64,000 nucleotides of DNA from positions 1 through 64,000 of the forward strand of contig CAWBSY010000006.1 in the NCBI GenBank assembly GCA_963791575.1. The letters run 5' to 3'. The notes beneath the pieces were generated by a model. That model made no database searches, was not told the origin of the DNA, and worked only from the letters and a program-made list of their open reading frames with translations. Below are positions 10,154 through 18,378 of this stretch, piece after piece; positions within the stretch are counted from its first letter, which is position 1; each line of letters starts with the position of its first letter. The translations under genes and the position numbers were made by a program. The stretch comes from JAOAPG01 sp963791575. Lineage in GTDB: Bacteria > Acidobacteriota > Terriglobia > Terriglobales > Acidobacteriaceae.

Positions 10154-10942
10154 CATGAACTACTCACACTATTAATCTTGCGAAAGTGACTCCGGCGTCG
10201 CCACGATCACTCTCAATCGTCCCGAAAAGCGCAACGCCATCAGCTTTCAGCTTGTCGACGAACTGACGTGCGCGCTGGATGAGATCGAACAATCATCGTC
10301 GCAGATCGTGCATTCTGACCGGCTCCGGCAAAGCTTTCTGCGCCGGGCATGGACCTGGACGAACTCAAATCGCTCACCGGAAAATCGCACGCAGACAATA
10401 TTAAAGATTCCACCACCATGGCGCGCATCTTCCGCCGCCTTTATGAATTCCCCAAACCGACCATTGCCGCGGTGAACGGTGCGGCTATCGCGGGTGGCAC
10501 TGGGCTCGCTACCATGTGTGACTTTACCTTGGCCGTGCCCGAGGCCAAGTTCGGATACACCGAAGTGCGAATTGGATTTGTCCCGGCGATCGTGTCATCG
10601 ATTCTGGTCTGGCAAGTCGGACACAAGATCGCCAGAGACTTACTGCTTACGGGACGGCTTTTCGATGCGGCCGAAGCACATCGCTACGGACTCGTCAACG
10701 AAGTAGTAGACGCAACCAGCCTTATGCCACGCGCACGTGAGCTTGCCGCGCAACTTATGGAGAACAGTCCGTCATCGTTGATCGCAACCAAAAGACTGAT
10801 CAACGGATTCATTGCATCCCAGCTCGACCGTCAGATCGCCGAAGCCATCGAAGACAACGCCGCATCCGCGACCACGGCCGACTTTCGCGAAGGAATCGCG
10901 TCGTTCCTCGAAAAGCGCAAGCCGCGTTGGAGTGGAAAATGA
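10154..10942 (+). CDS. Enoyl-CoA hydratase/isomerase (crotonase) family, probable methylglutaconyl-CoA hydratase (frameshifted)
   Basis: This crotonase-fold enzyme probably hydrates methylglutaconyl-CoA to HMG-CoA, because it follows HMG-CoA lyase and the carboxyltransferase. The N-terminus ATITLNRPEKRNAIS is followed by the oxyanion-hole segments FCAGMDLDEL and NGAAIAGGTGLATMCD; KFGYTEVRIGFVPAIV and the C-terminal helix complete the fold. The start is probably the ATG at 10154 (MNYSHY), after which the frame breaks near 10170 and again near 10310-10335. From 10349 the frame is clean to the stop. The stop overlaps the next ATG by four bases (ATGA, 10939-10942), indicating an operon. The exact substrate is inferred from context. 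Confidence 0.83.
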
Positions 10943-11401
10943 GTAGTTCCCAGACAGAGGATCGGCAAATCAACGACCAAACAATGCCTATTAATTTCGA
11001 GACCCGAATTCGCGTTCGCTATGCCGAGACCGACCAAATGGGAGTTGTTTACCATGCAAATCATTTGGTGTGGTTCGAAATTGGACGTGTCGAATTCCTG
11101 CGCCAGCTCGGCTTCTCATATCGCGATATGGAACACCACGACGGTTGCTTCATAGCCGTGGTCGATGCCCGCTGCCGATACAAGGCACCCGCATACTACG
11201 ATGACGAAATCATTGTGCGAACGCATTTAAGAAACATTCGTGACTCAGTGATACATTTTGGATACGAACTGCGTGCGCGTGAGTGACGGTGTATTGTTAG
11301 CGGAAGGTGAGACAACACACGTCGTGACGAATGCTGAAATGAAAACTACCTCCCTTCCCGAAAAGTATTTGACGAAGTTCAAAGAAGCCTTAGGAAAATG
11401 A
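10939..11401 (+). CDS. 4-hydroxybenzoyl-CoA thioesterase family protein (YbgC/FadM-like, frameshifted at the end)
   Basis: This small hotdog-fold acyl-CoA thioesterase would release CoA from acyl thioesters. RYAETDQMGVVYHANHLVWFE is the 4HBT signature, with the expected catalytic Asp in TDQMG; EFLRQLGFSYRDME and the beta strands that follow fit the family. The frame changes near 11270-11285 and the rest of the fold (VSDGVLLAEGETTHVV, ending YLTKFKEALGK) continues to a TGA at 11399-11401. Start and stop overlaps with both neighbours (ATGA at 10939 and 11398) indicate translational coupling. A housekeeping role for the acyl-CoA cluster is likely. Confidence 0.83.
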
Positions 11402-13021
11402 CTCAATCCCGCGAAACAATCGTGCTTTCCACTGTGTTCCCTGTGTCCTCCGTGGTAGTAAATTCATATACGAGGAAGTCGCATCTGAAAGCACTTCACA
11501 TCAACGGTAACGATCTCACTCTGGAAGAGGTGCGCGAAGTTGCGGTCGAGCGCCGCGCGGTGCTTCTTGCGCCTGATGCTCGCGAAGCAGTCGATCGCGC
11601 CCGTGCTGTGGTGGAGAGCATTGGTTGCAAGCAACAAACTCTCCTATGCGATCACCACCGGCGTCGGCAAACTCAGCGATGTGCGCATTGCCGGCGACCA
11701 GATTCGCGAACTGCAGGTAAATCTGCTGCGATCCCACGCCGTCGGAGTCGGCGAGCCGCTTTCCGTTCCTGAAACTCGGGCAATGATGTTGCTGCGCGCC
11801 AATTCCCTCGCCAAGGGATTCTCCGGCGTGCGCGGCGTCGTCATCGACACGCTTTGCGAGATGCTCAATCGCGGCGTGACTCCGTTCGTTCCCTCGCAAG
11901 GCAGCGTTGGCGCGAGCGGCGATCTGGCTCCTCTGGCGCATCTGGCGCTGGCTCTGATCGGCGAAGGCGAATGTTTCGATGACAAGAGCAATCGCATCCC
12001 GAGCGGCGAAGCATTGCGCGCACGCCCAAATCAAGCCGCTGGTGCTGGAAGCGAAAGAAGCCATTTCGCTGATCAATGGAACGCAGGCGAATGCTGGCCG
12101 TCGGAACGCTGGCACTGCTGGCCGCTGAGACTCTGGTCGATTCCGCCGATGTCGTCGGCTCGCTGTGCTCGACGCCTTGCAAGGCACCGATGTCGCCTTT
12201 GACGAACGCATTCATCAGGCGCGCCCTCACGCTGGACAAATGAAGACAGCCGCGAATCTCGCGCGATGCTCGAAGGCAGCCAGATCCGCGAATCGCATCG
12301 CGATTGCGGCCGCGTGCAGGATGCATATTCCCTGCGCTGCATTCCTCAAGTCCACGGCGCTGTTCGCGACACGCTTGCTCATTGCCGCGCAGTCATGGAG
12401 ATCGAAGCGAACTCCGCCGTCGATAATCCTCTCGTCTTTGTGAAGAATCCGAAAGTCACCGACGGCGAAGGCGACGTTATCTCCGGAGGAAATTTTCATG
12501 GCGAGCCTCTGGCCTTTGCTCTAGATTTTCTTGCAATTGCTCTGAGCGCGCTTGCCGGAATCACCGAACGCCGCATCGAGCGGCTGGTGAATCCCGCGCT
12601 CAACGAAGGCTTGCCGCCATTTCTCGCAGCTGGCGCGGGCTTGAATTCCGGATTCATGATGCCGCAAGTCACGGCCGCCGCGCTGGTCAGCGAGAACAAG
12701 GTGCTGGCACATCCCGCGTCGGTGGATTCGATCACCACCTCGGGCAATAAAGAAGATTACGTTTCCATGGGAATGACCGCGTCGCTCAAGCTCAAACGCA
12801 TCGTCGAAAATACTCGCAACGTAATGGCGATCGAAGCCATGGCCGCCGCCCAGGCGCTCGACTTCCTGGCCCCGCTCAAAACTGGTAAACGCGGACAGGC
12901 CGCCCATGCGGCGATCCGTTCGGTGTGCCCCACCATGGATAAAGATCGCATCATGTACAAAGACTTCGAGAACATCGCCACGCTGATCGCAAGCGGAAGA
13001 ATCGCGGAAGCTATTCATTAG
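11398..13021 (+). CDS. hutH: Histidine ammonia-lyase (multiple frameshifts)
   Basis: This enzyme deaminates L-histidine to urocanate, the first step of histidine utilisation. GSVGASGDLAPLAH contains the Ala-Ser-Gly triad that cyclises to the MIO cofactor. Other landmarks are LNRGVTPFVPSQG, HAGQMKTAANL, VQDAYSLRC, NSAVDNPLVF, GGNFHGEPLAFALD and SGNKEDYVSMG. The coding frame changes several times between about 11625 and 12330, and the conserved protein resumes each time. The start is unclear: the ATG at 11398 would translate through a TCTGTG repeat at 11425-11462, whereas the conserved protein begins at KALHINGNDLTLEE. A CTG at 11485 lies seven bases after GAGGAA and may be the true start or a miscalled ATG. 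No other hut gene is visible. Confidence 0.87.
11425..11462. repeat. Interspersed TCTCTGTG-type repeat, copy 2
   Basis: This copy reads CTTTCCACTGTGTTCC, CTGTGTCCTCCGTGGTAG and a short A-rich end. It has the same tandem CTGTG architecture as 7387-7419. It sits between the thioesterase and the first conserved residues of histidine ammonia-lyase. Confidence 0.45.
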
Positions 13022-13096
13022 CCTGTGATGCCCTTGCTATTCTTTTTGAAGTCGTAAGTTCAAGCTATAAATTGAAAGAACAATTAAGAGGACTCC

Positions 13097-13804
13097 ATGA
13101 AAATTTGGATCGTGATGTTGCTTCTGTCTGCGTTTGCCCCGGCTGCTCTCGCCAGTAATGTAAAAGAAGAAGAGCGCGTGAAAGACTCCGGAGAAGTCCT
13201 GAAGGAAATACTCGACATCCCTGACGATATTCCGCAGGATCTGCTCGACAAGGCAGAATGCCTGGTGGTTTTGCCATCAGTAAAAAAGGCAGCGTTCGGG
13301 ATCGGCGGAAGCTACGGTCGTGGCGTCATGATTTGCCGCAGCGGAGAGCACTACACTGGGCATTGGGGAGCGCCAGCCATGTATGCCCTCGAGGGAGCCA
13401 GCATCGGTTTCCAACTCGGTGGTCAAGCGACTGATTTCGTGCTGCTCGTGATGAATCCCAAAGGAGCACGATCGCTCCTAAGCAGCAAGGTCAAGCTCGG
13501 CGCCGATGCTTCCGCGGCAGCGGGTCCAAAAGGACGCACAGCGGAAGCCGCAACCGACGTGGTGATGAACGCGGAGATTCTGTCGTACTCGCGCAATAAA
13601 GGATTATTCGCGGGAGTTTCGCTCGAAGGTTCCACACTGCGCTCAGACGGAAGCGCCAACGAGAAACTCTACGGGAAAAAGGTAACTGCAAAAGACATTA
13701 TCCGAAAGGGCTCGGTGAGGACGCCCTCATCAGCACGCGAGCTGGTATCGCTCCTCGACAGGAAATCGCCTCGCAATCGGTCCGATCCGAAATCTCTGCA
13801 GTAA
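13097..13804 (+). CDS. SYLF-domain (Ysc84-like) secreted lipid-binding protein
   Basis: This 235-residue exported protein carries a SYLF/DUF500 domain, a family that binds phosphoinositides in eukaryotes and is of uncertain role in bacteria. The signal peptide MKIWIVMLLLSAFAPAALA is clear, with cleavage expected after ALA. Domain hallmarks are AECLVVLPSVKKAAFGIGG, GRGVMICRSG, SIGFQLGGQATDFVLLVM and the C-terminal FAGVSLEGSTL. It has a good ribosome site (AGAGGACTCC) before the ATG at 13097. The gene is intact and stands alone, ending at a hairpin shared with the convergent gene. Periplasmic or outer-membrane location is an inference from the signal peptide. Confidence 0.92.
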   Translation: MKIWIVMLLLSAFAPAALASNVKEEERVKDSGEVLKEILDIPDDIPQDLLDKAECLVVLPSVKKAAFGIGGSYGRGVMICRSGEHYTGHWGAPAMYALEGASIGFQLGGQATDFVLLVMNPKGARSLLSSKVKLGADASAAAGPKGRTAEAATDVVMNAEILSYSRNKGLFAGVSLEGSTLRSDGSANEKLYGKKVTAKDIIRKGSVRTPSSARELVSLLDRKSPRNRSDPKSLQ

Positions 13805-13813
13805 GCAGTAACG

Positions 13814-13846
13814 GCCACCTTTTCGCGTTCGTTGCGAAAGGGTGGC
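13814..13846. terminator. Bidirectional hairpin terminator between convergent genes
   Basis: This is a 13-bp stem with one G-T wobble (arms GCCACCTTTTCGC and GCGAAAGGGTGGC) and a 7-base loop. It lies between the stop codons of the SYLF gene and the minus-strand acyltransferase gene. It has no strong U-run on either side, so termination may be inefficient or Rho-assisted. Confidence 0.6.
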
Positions 13847-13875
13847 AACTTGCTTCGCCGCACCGGAGGCAGTGT

Positions 13876-15141
13876 TTAGAGATAGCTTAGCCACCAGTCC
13901 TTGCGGCGCTGCTTGACTCCTTCAAACCACCGGCATGGGAAATAGAGAAGGACAACAGCTGTGATCCACATCAAATAAACAAACGGAAGGTTGAATCCGT
14001 AAGTATCCGGCGCACCGAAGAAAAATCCTCCATGCAGAAGCCACGCGTATGGCTGATGAAACAATACTGCCATCAGCACGGCGAGCGAGTGAATGAGATA
14101 GAGATGGAGTATGTAGAAAAACAGCGGAACGCGCCCGAATGTCAGTAGCGGCGACAGAACTGCCGGAACACTCGCCTTTTGATCGAAGTTTTTGTCGAGC
14201 CACGCCAGCAGCAGCAATGAAGGTCCTAGTGTCATCAGAAGAAATTGCAAAGATGGTGGATACTTCTCTACATCCAGGAAAAGAATTACCGTCTTTTCTA
14301 CTGTGGGCTGAATATGCCATGGTCCTTGAGAGACACCGCCTCCTAGTCCGGCCGGAGGATTTCCATAAACATTGGTCAGGCGTAGCACGATAAAAGCTAT
14401 AGTCAGCCCAAGCCCAATCTGCGCAATCAGTTTTCGGCGATGCTCTTTCTCCAGCAGGTAGATTGAGCCAAAGACATAGCCCGCCGCCATAACTCCGACC
14501 CAAGGGATCAGCGGGAACAGTACAAATTTTTGTATGTGAAAGGGAAGCAACACCCCACCTTTGACATGCAAAATCGTCCAAAGCCACGCGAACGCGCCGA
14601 ATTGTCGAGGACGAACCGGGTCAAGCAGATCGTGTCCCGCTATCATGACCGCGGAGAACGCCGCCACCCAGCGCACAGGCAAGCGAACAATCGCCGCCAT
14701 TAGTATCATGCAAGCGCCCAAAGCCCAGATGACGCCAAAAAATCCCCATGGGAAAATGAACGTCCACGCAGTCCCGACTACGGTGAATTCGATGAAAATC
14801 AGCCAGAGTCCGCGTGTCCACAAAAATCGGCTCAGCGCTTGCGGGGTTCTACGCCTGCCGTAAAAAAAAGCGCCGGTGCCTGCCAGAAAGAAAAACAGCG
14901 GCGCGCAAAAATGAGTAATCCAGCGGGTGAAGAATAACGCGTAATAGGTTTGCGCCAAAGCTTCTGGCTCAAAGGGCAGATTGCTGAAGAAATCGCGAGT
15001 ATGGTCGATTGCCATGATGACCATAACCAATCCGCGCATTATATCGAGCGAAACTATGCGGCGGAATCCTAGCGTTGTCTCGTTTGGGATAGCGTCTGAC
15101 GGAGTAGCGTCGAGCCTGCGCGACGACACGGTTGAGGACAT
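13876..15141 (-). CDS. DUF1624/HGSNAT-like integral membrane acyltransferase
   Basis: This 421-residue polytopic membrane protein is related to the catalytic region of heparan-alpha-glucosaminide N-acetyltransferase (DUF1624), which moves acetyl groups across a membrane onto a sugar. The N-terminal RIVSLDIMRGLVMVIMAIDHTRDF is the family signature, with the conserved Asp-His pair. About ten hydrophobic segments follow, including FFFLAGTGAFFYGRRR and FFYILHLYLIHSLAV. The ATG at 15141 is well placed and the gene is intact. Its acceptor is unknown. A glycan or glycolipid is plausible, but the polysaccharide genes begin several kilobases away, so no functional link can be claimed. Confidence 0.85.
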   Translation of the reverse strand: MSSTVSSRRLDATPSDAIPNETTLGFRRIVSLDIMRGLVMVIMAIDHTRDFFSNLPFEPEALAQTYYALFFTRWITHFCAPLFFFLAGTGAFFYGRRRTPQALSRFLWTRGLWLIFIEFTVVGTAWTFIFPWGFFGVIWALGACMILMAAIVRLPVRWVAAFSAVMIAGHDLLDPVRPRQFGAFAWLWTILHVKGGVLLPFHIQKFVLFPLIPWVGVMAAGYVFGSIYLLEKEHRRKLIAQIGLGLTIAFIVLRLTNVYGNPPAGLGGGVSQGPWHIQPTVEKTVILFLDVEKYPPSLQFLLMTLGPSLLLLAWLDKNFDQKASVPAVLSPLLTFGRVPLFFYILHLYLIHSLAVLMAVLFHQPYAWLLHGGFFFGAPDTYGFNLPFVYLMWITAVVLLYFPCRWFEGVKQRRKDWWLSYL

Positions 15142-15500
15142 TCCCGATTCCTTTCGTCGGAAATCCGATTTTCTTGGCCTAGACGTATGGCGGCAGCGAA
15201 AGTTAGCGTAATCCCTCAGTCGAATTCACAACCACCCGAGCGGACTTACCTTTTCGCGAAAAAGTATAATCCTAGACTTTGGGATTTCCTTTAATATTCG
15301 TTCAAAACCTAAGCGTCCTCAGGTGGGGTACTCGCCTTCGTCGGCGCAAGGCTTACTTGTGAGGCTTGTTCGGCAAACGTACTACTCTCGACTTTGCTGG
15401 AAACGTACCCACTCCGAATCGCTCTCGCACTCCGGCTCTCAGACGCCAACATGATATAATTTTGATCTGAGTAGCCCTGTGTTAGCTGACGGAGGATTGT
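15142..15500. other. Divergent intergenic region upstream of infC
   Basis: No gene is recognisable in this roughly 360-base stretch between the divergent acyltransferase and infC. Two consensus-like TATAAT boxes face infC, at 15265-15270 and 15455-15460, both with weak -35 hexamers. The Shine-Dalgarno GGAGG of infC is at its right end (15491-15495). A structured infC leader is possible, but I see no clear terminator/antiterminator pair by eye. Confidence 0.45.
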
Positions 15501-16127
15501 ATCGATAAACGGTTTATTCGCACGAACGATCGTATTCGAGCGCGAGAAATTCGGGTAATAGATGACGAAGGTGCACAGATTGGTATCTTGACTCCCTTCG
15601 ACGCGCTCAAAATGGCCCGCGAAAAGAATCTTGATCTGGTTGAGATTTCCCCAACAGCACAACCACCCGTATGCCGAATCATGGATTATGGGAAATTCCT
15701 GTACCAGCAGGAAAAGAAAGAACGCGAAGCCAAAAAGCATCAGACGAAAATTGTGGTCAAGGAAGTGAAGTTCCGCATTAATGTGGACGACCACGATTAC
15801 GACACCAAAAAGAATCACGTATTGCGTTTTCTCGACGAGGGAGACAAGGTCAAGGCGACCATCTTCTTCCGCGGTCGCGAAATGACGCGCACCATGCTGG
15901 GACGGCAAATTCTCGAACGTCTAATTAAAGATGTAGAGGGAAACGCGATTGTAGAATTTCGTCCCCGCCAAGAAGGAAATACGCTTCACGCTATTCTTGC
16001 TCCCAAGAAGTCGGCGCAAGAACGTGAAAAAGAGAAGATTAAAGAAGAGAAGGCTCGCGAGAAAAAAGCCAAGCAGCAGGCCGCCGCGGTTCCGGCTCCG
16101 GAAGTGCAGCGCGCAAATCCGGCTTAG
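15501..16127 (+). CDS. infC: Translation initiation factor IF-3 (AUC start)
   Basis: IF-3 binds the 30S subunit and checks start-codon and initiator-tRNA pairing. The conserved N-domain begins IDKRFIRTNDRIRAREIRVID, and RIMDYGKFLYQQEKKE links to the C-domain FRGREMTRTMLG; the lysine-rich tail is an extension after residue ~180. The first in-frame ATG/GTG/TTG candidate, a TTG at 15588, would remove conserved residues. Upstream, the frame reaches ATC at 15501, five bases after a perfect GGAGG at 15491, with no ATG/GTG/TTG between. I therefore call an AUC start, giving 208 residues. Non-canonical infC starts are known from other bacteria and underlie autoregulation. rpmI and rplT follow in the usual order. 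Confidence 0.93.
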   Translation: MDKRFIRTNDRIRAREIRVIDDEGAQIGILTPFDALKMAREKNLDLVEISPTAQPPVCRIMDYGKFLYQQEKKEREAKKHQTKIVVKEVKFRINVDDHDYDTKKNHVLRFLDEGDKVKATIFFRGREMTRTMLGRQILERLIKDVEGNAIVEFRPRQEGNTLHAILAPKKSAQEREKEKIKEEKAREKKAKQQAAAVPAPEVQRANPA

Positions 16128-16235
16128 TTCTTCCTTCAAATTGGAGCGAATGCTGTTCTGAGCGGAATCATCGACGCGAGGCAGTTTTTGTGCTTTAAAG
16201 CAGAGACACTGAATTTAGTATTTCATCGAGGATTT

Positions 16236-16430
16236 ATGCCGAAACTGAAGACACACAAAGGCGCAGCCAAGCGCTTCAAGAAGACCGCAAGCGGAAAAGT
16301 AAAGCGCGGACACTCCGCATTGCGTCACATGCTCACGTCTAAATCGCACAAGCGCAAGAAGACGTTAGGCAGCGCAACGTTGGTGAGCGACGCGGATACA
16401 CCAAAGATCAAACGAATGATTCCATATTAG
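16236..16430 (+). CDS. rpmI: 50S ribosomal protein L35
   Basis: This 64-residue, strongly basic ribosomal protein is part of the large subunit. MPKLKTHKGAAKRFKKTASG is the classic L35 N-terminus, and SKSHKRKKTLGS and IKRMIPY match the rest. The ATG at 16236 follows GAGGATTT. An upstream in-frame start would add unrelated residues. It lies about 110 bases after infC. A palindromic element starts seven bases after its stop, separating it from rplT. Confidence 0.96.
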   Translation: MPKLKTHKGAAKRFKKTASGKVKRGHSALRHMLTSKSHKRKKTLGSATLVSDADTPKIKRMIPY

Positions 16431-16437
16431 TAGGTTC

Positions 16438-16528
16438 GTGTGGTGCGGCCGCCTTCGGGCCGCAGCCTCTCGTGGCGGAAGCTGCGGGAATGAAATTCAA
16501 ATCGCGGACGAGGGCGTCCGCGCCACAC
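16438..16528. repeat. MITE/REP-like palindromic element between rpmI and rplT
   Basis: The outer arms GTGTGGTGCGG (16438-16448) and CCGCGCCACAC (16518-16528) are inverted repeats with one mismatch. Nested inside are two GC-rich hairpins: GCGGCC/GGCCGC (16445-16463) and a perfect 8-bp stem CGCGGACG/CGTCCGCG with loop AGGG (16503-16522). This looks like an inserted palindromic repeat rather than a simple terminator. Confidence 0.6.
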
Positions 16529-16622
16529 AAACAAGGCGAGTGAAGAGGTCAGAACATCACCTTCCCGGTGAAAATTCCTTACCTCCAGCCGCCATTCAAT
16601 AGAAAGCAAAAAGGAGAACACC

Positions 16623-16988
16623 ATGCCTCGTGTAAAACGCGGAACAAAACGCCGCGCAAAACGTAAAAAGATACTTGACCGCGCTAGCGGTTACTTCCTC
16701 ACAAAATCAAAACTCCACCGTGCGGCGAAAGAAGCTGTTGATCGCGCGCTCAAGTTCGCCTATTCCGGACGCAAACAAAAGAAGCGCCAGTATCGATCGC
16801 TATGGATCGTGCGTATTGGAGCTGCTGCGAAACTTAGTGGCCTTAGCTACAGCCAGTTTGTCCATGGATTGAAATTGGCCAATGTAGAATTAGACCGCAA
16901 GATTCTCGCCGACCTCGCTGTGCATGATGCGCCTGCGTTTAAGAATCTGGCAGAGCAAGCGAAGACTGCGATTGCCGGAGCGGCGTAG
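16623..16988 (+). CDS. rplT: 50S ribosomal protein L20
   Basis: L20 is a primary 23S rRNA-binding protein needed for early large-subunit assembly. The 121-residue product has MPRVKRGTKRRAKRKKILD, ASGYFLTKSKLHRAAKEAV and RDLWIVRI-like RSLWIVRIGAAAK. The ATG at 16623 follows a strong AAAAGGAGAACACC ribosome site. The gene is intact and in the canonical infC-rpmI-rplT order. L20 represses this operon in several bacteria; whether it does so here cannot be seen. Confidence 0.96.
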   Translation: MPRVKRGTKRRAKRKKILDRASGYFLTKSKLHRAAKEAVDRALKFAYSGRKQKKRQYRSLWIVRIGAAAKLSGLSYSQFVHGLKLANVELDRKILADLAVHDAPAFKNLAEQAKTAIAGAA

Positions 16989-17098
16989 AGGCGAGGCGGC
17001 TTTAGCTTAGCGCTAGGCTTTAGGCTTCAGGAAGGAGCGATCTCAACTGAAGCTCTTTCATATCTGTCGGGTTGCTATCATTTTTTAAATTTGTGAAC

Positions 17099-17160
17099 TT
17101 GTCATCCTGAGCGCCACCATTGCCGCGCTTGCGAGGCAAGGTTAGTCGAAGGATCCCTGC
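17099..17160. repeat. GTCATCCTGAGCG...GTCGAAGGATCC interspersed element
   Basis: This intergenic element begins CTTGTCATCCTGAGCG and ends GTCGAAGGATCCCTGC, with an internal inverted pair TTGCC/GGCAA. It lies directly before the pheS start. The same framing words occur, as I recall, in a widespread repeat in acidobacterial and other environmental genomes. Only one copy is in this window. Confidence 0.5.
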
Positions 17161-17174
17161 ATTCTCGATAACGA

Positions 17175-18299
17175 ATGGCATACACCGTTCCCAAACTAAA
17201 GGATTTTTCGCCCAAGGCGCTCGAAAAGGCTGCCGCGAAACTCTTGTCTGCGCTTGAGAGGAAACAAAGCAGTCGCTTCCGAAGCAGATTGGAAAGAGTT
17301 CCGTGACCGCTGGATGGGCCGCAAGAACGGCATACTGACTCAGATCAATGAGACGTGGCTGAAAGCCGCGCCGAAAGATGAGAAGCGAGATGTTGGCCAG
17401 CGGGTAAATGAGATCGAAGAAGCAGGTTGAGGTAACGGATCGATGCTACCGCTTCAGAAGTCGCGCACGGATCGTAGAATCGGAATACGAGAGCTCGGCT
17501 AGCTGAAACGGTCGACATCACTCTTCCCGGCAATCGTCGACCGCTCGGCGCGGAACATCCCATCATCAAGACGATGAATGAGATCGTCTCCGTTTTCCGC
17601 AATCTTGGCTACTCCGTCGAAGAGGGGCCGGAGATTGAGACCGACTACTACAATTTCGAAGCGCTGAATTTTCCGCCAAACCATCCCGCACGCGACACGC
17701 AGGATACCATTTTCATCGCAAATCAGGAATCGAAAGCCACGCGCGACCGGCTGCTCTTGCGCACGCATACTTCTCCGGTACAGATTCGTGCTATGGAACG
17801 GACGAAGCCCCCGATCCGAATTGTGATTCCTGGCAAGGTTCATCGCAATGACGCCCTCGACGCGACGCACTCGCCCGTTTTTCATCAGGTCGAAGGACTC
17901 GCGGTGGATACCAACATTACATTCTCCGATCTGAAGGGTACGCTCGATCACGCGATGAAGGCGCTTTTCGGATCGAGCGTGAAGACACGATTCTATCCGT
18001 CGTTCTTCCCTTTCACCGAGCCCAGCGCCGACGTGCAGATCAGTTGCCTGTTCTGCGGAGGCAAAGGATATCGCGATGGCGCACGTTGTCCGAATTGCAA
18101 AGCCAGCGGATGGATTGAGTTGCTGGGTTGCGGCATGGTCGATCCGAATGTGTACGGGTTCGTCGATTACGACGCGAAGAAGGTGAGCGGATTTGCCTTC
18201 GGAATGGGCGTCGAGCGTATAGCGATTCTGAAGTACGGAGTGGACGACATTCAGCTGTTTTATCAGGGTGATGTTAGATTTTTGGAACAGTTTAGGTAG
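17175..18299 (+). CDS. pheS: Phenylalanine-tRNA ligase alpha subunit (frameshifted N-terminal region)
   Basis: This is the catalytic class II subunit that charges tRNA-Phe. The protein starts MAYTVPKLKDFSPKALEKAA at 17175, with the N-terminal tRNA-contacting coiled coil. The frame changes several times between about 17260 and 17510 (segments DWKEFRDRWMGRKNG and DEKRDVGQRVNEI are in other frames). From 17574 the catalytic domain is clean: IVSVFRNLGYSVEEGPEIE, LRTHTSPVQIRAM, HSPVFHQVEGLAVD, FFPFTEPSADVQ and FGMGVERIAIL. CLFCGG and CPNCKA form a paired CxxC knuckle before WIELLGCGM. Loss of this gene would be lethal, so indel errors are the sensible reading. Confidence 0.93.
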
Positions 18300-18302
18300 A
18301 AA

Positions 18303-18375
18303 GCCCTAGCTGTTGGCTTTGCTTTTAGCTAGATAGCTGGCAGCTGAGAGCTAAAAGCTAGCAGCTGATAGCTGA
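18303..18375. repeat. AGCT-rich repeat/hairpin between pheS and pheT
   Basis: This short low-complexity stretch consists of repeated AGCTG, TAGC and GATAGCTG words. It contains a perfect 10-bp inverted repeat, GCTTTTAGCT (18321-18330) with AGCTAAAAGC (18349-18358). It ends three bases before the pheT ATG, so it would cover the usual ribosome binding position. Confidence 0.5.
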
Positions 18376-18378
18376 CCC

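Noticed and set aside
15309..15908. 199-codon open frame on the minus strand opposite infC
   Set aside because: It is a shadow of the conserved IF-3 frame on the plus strand and has no family features.
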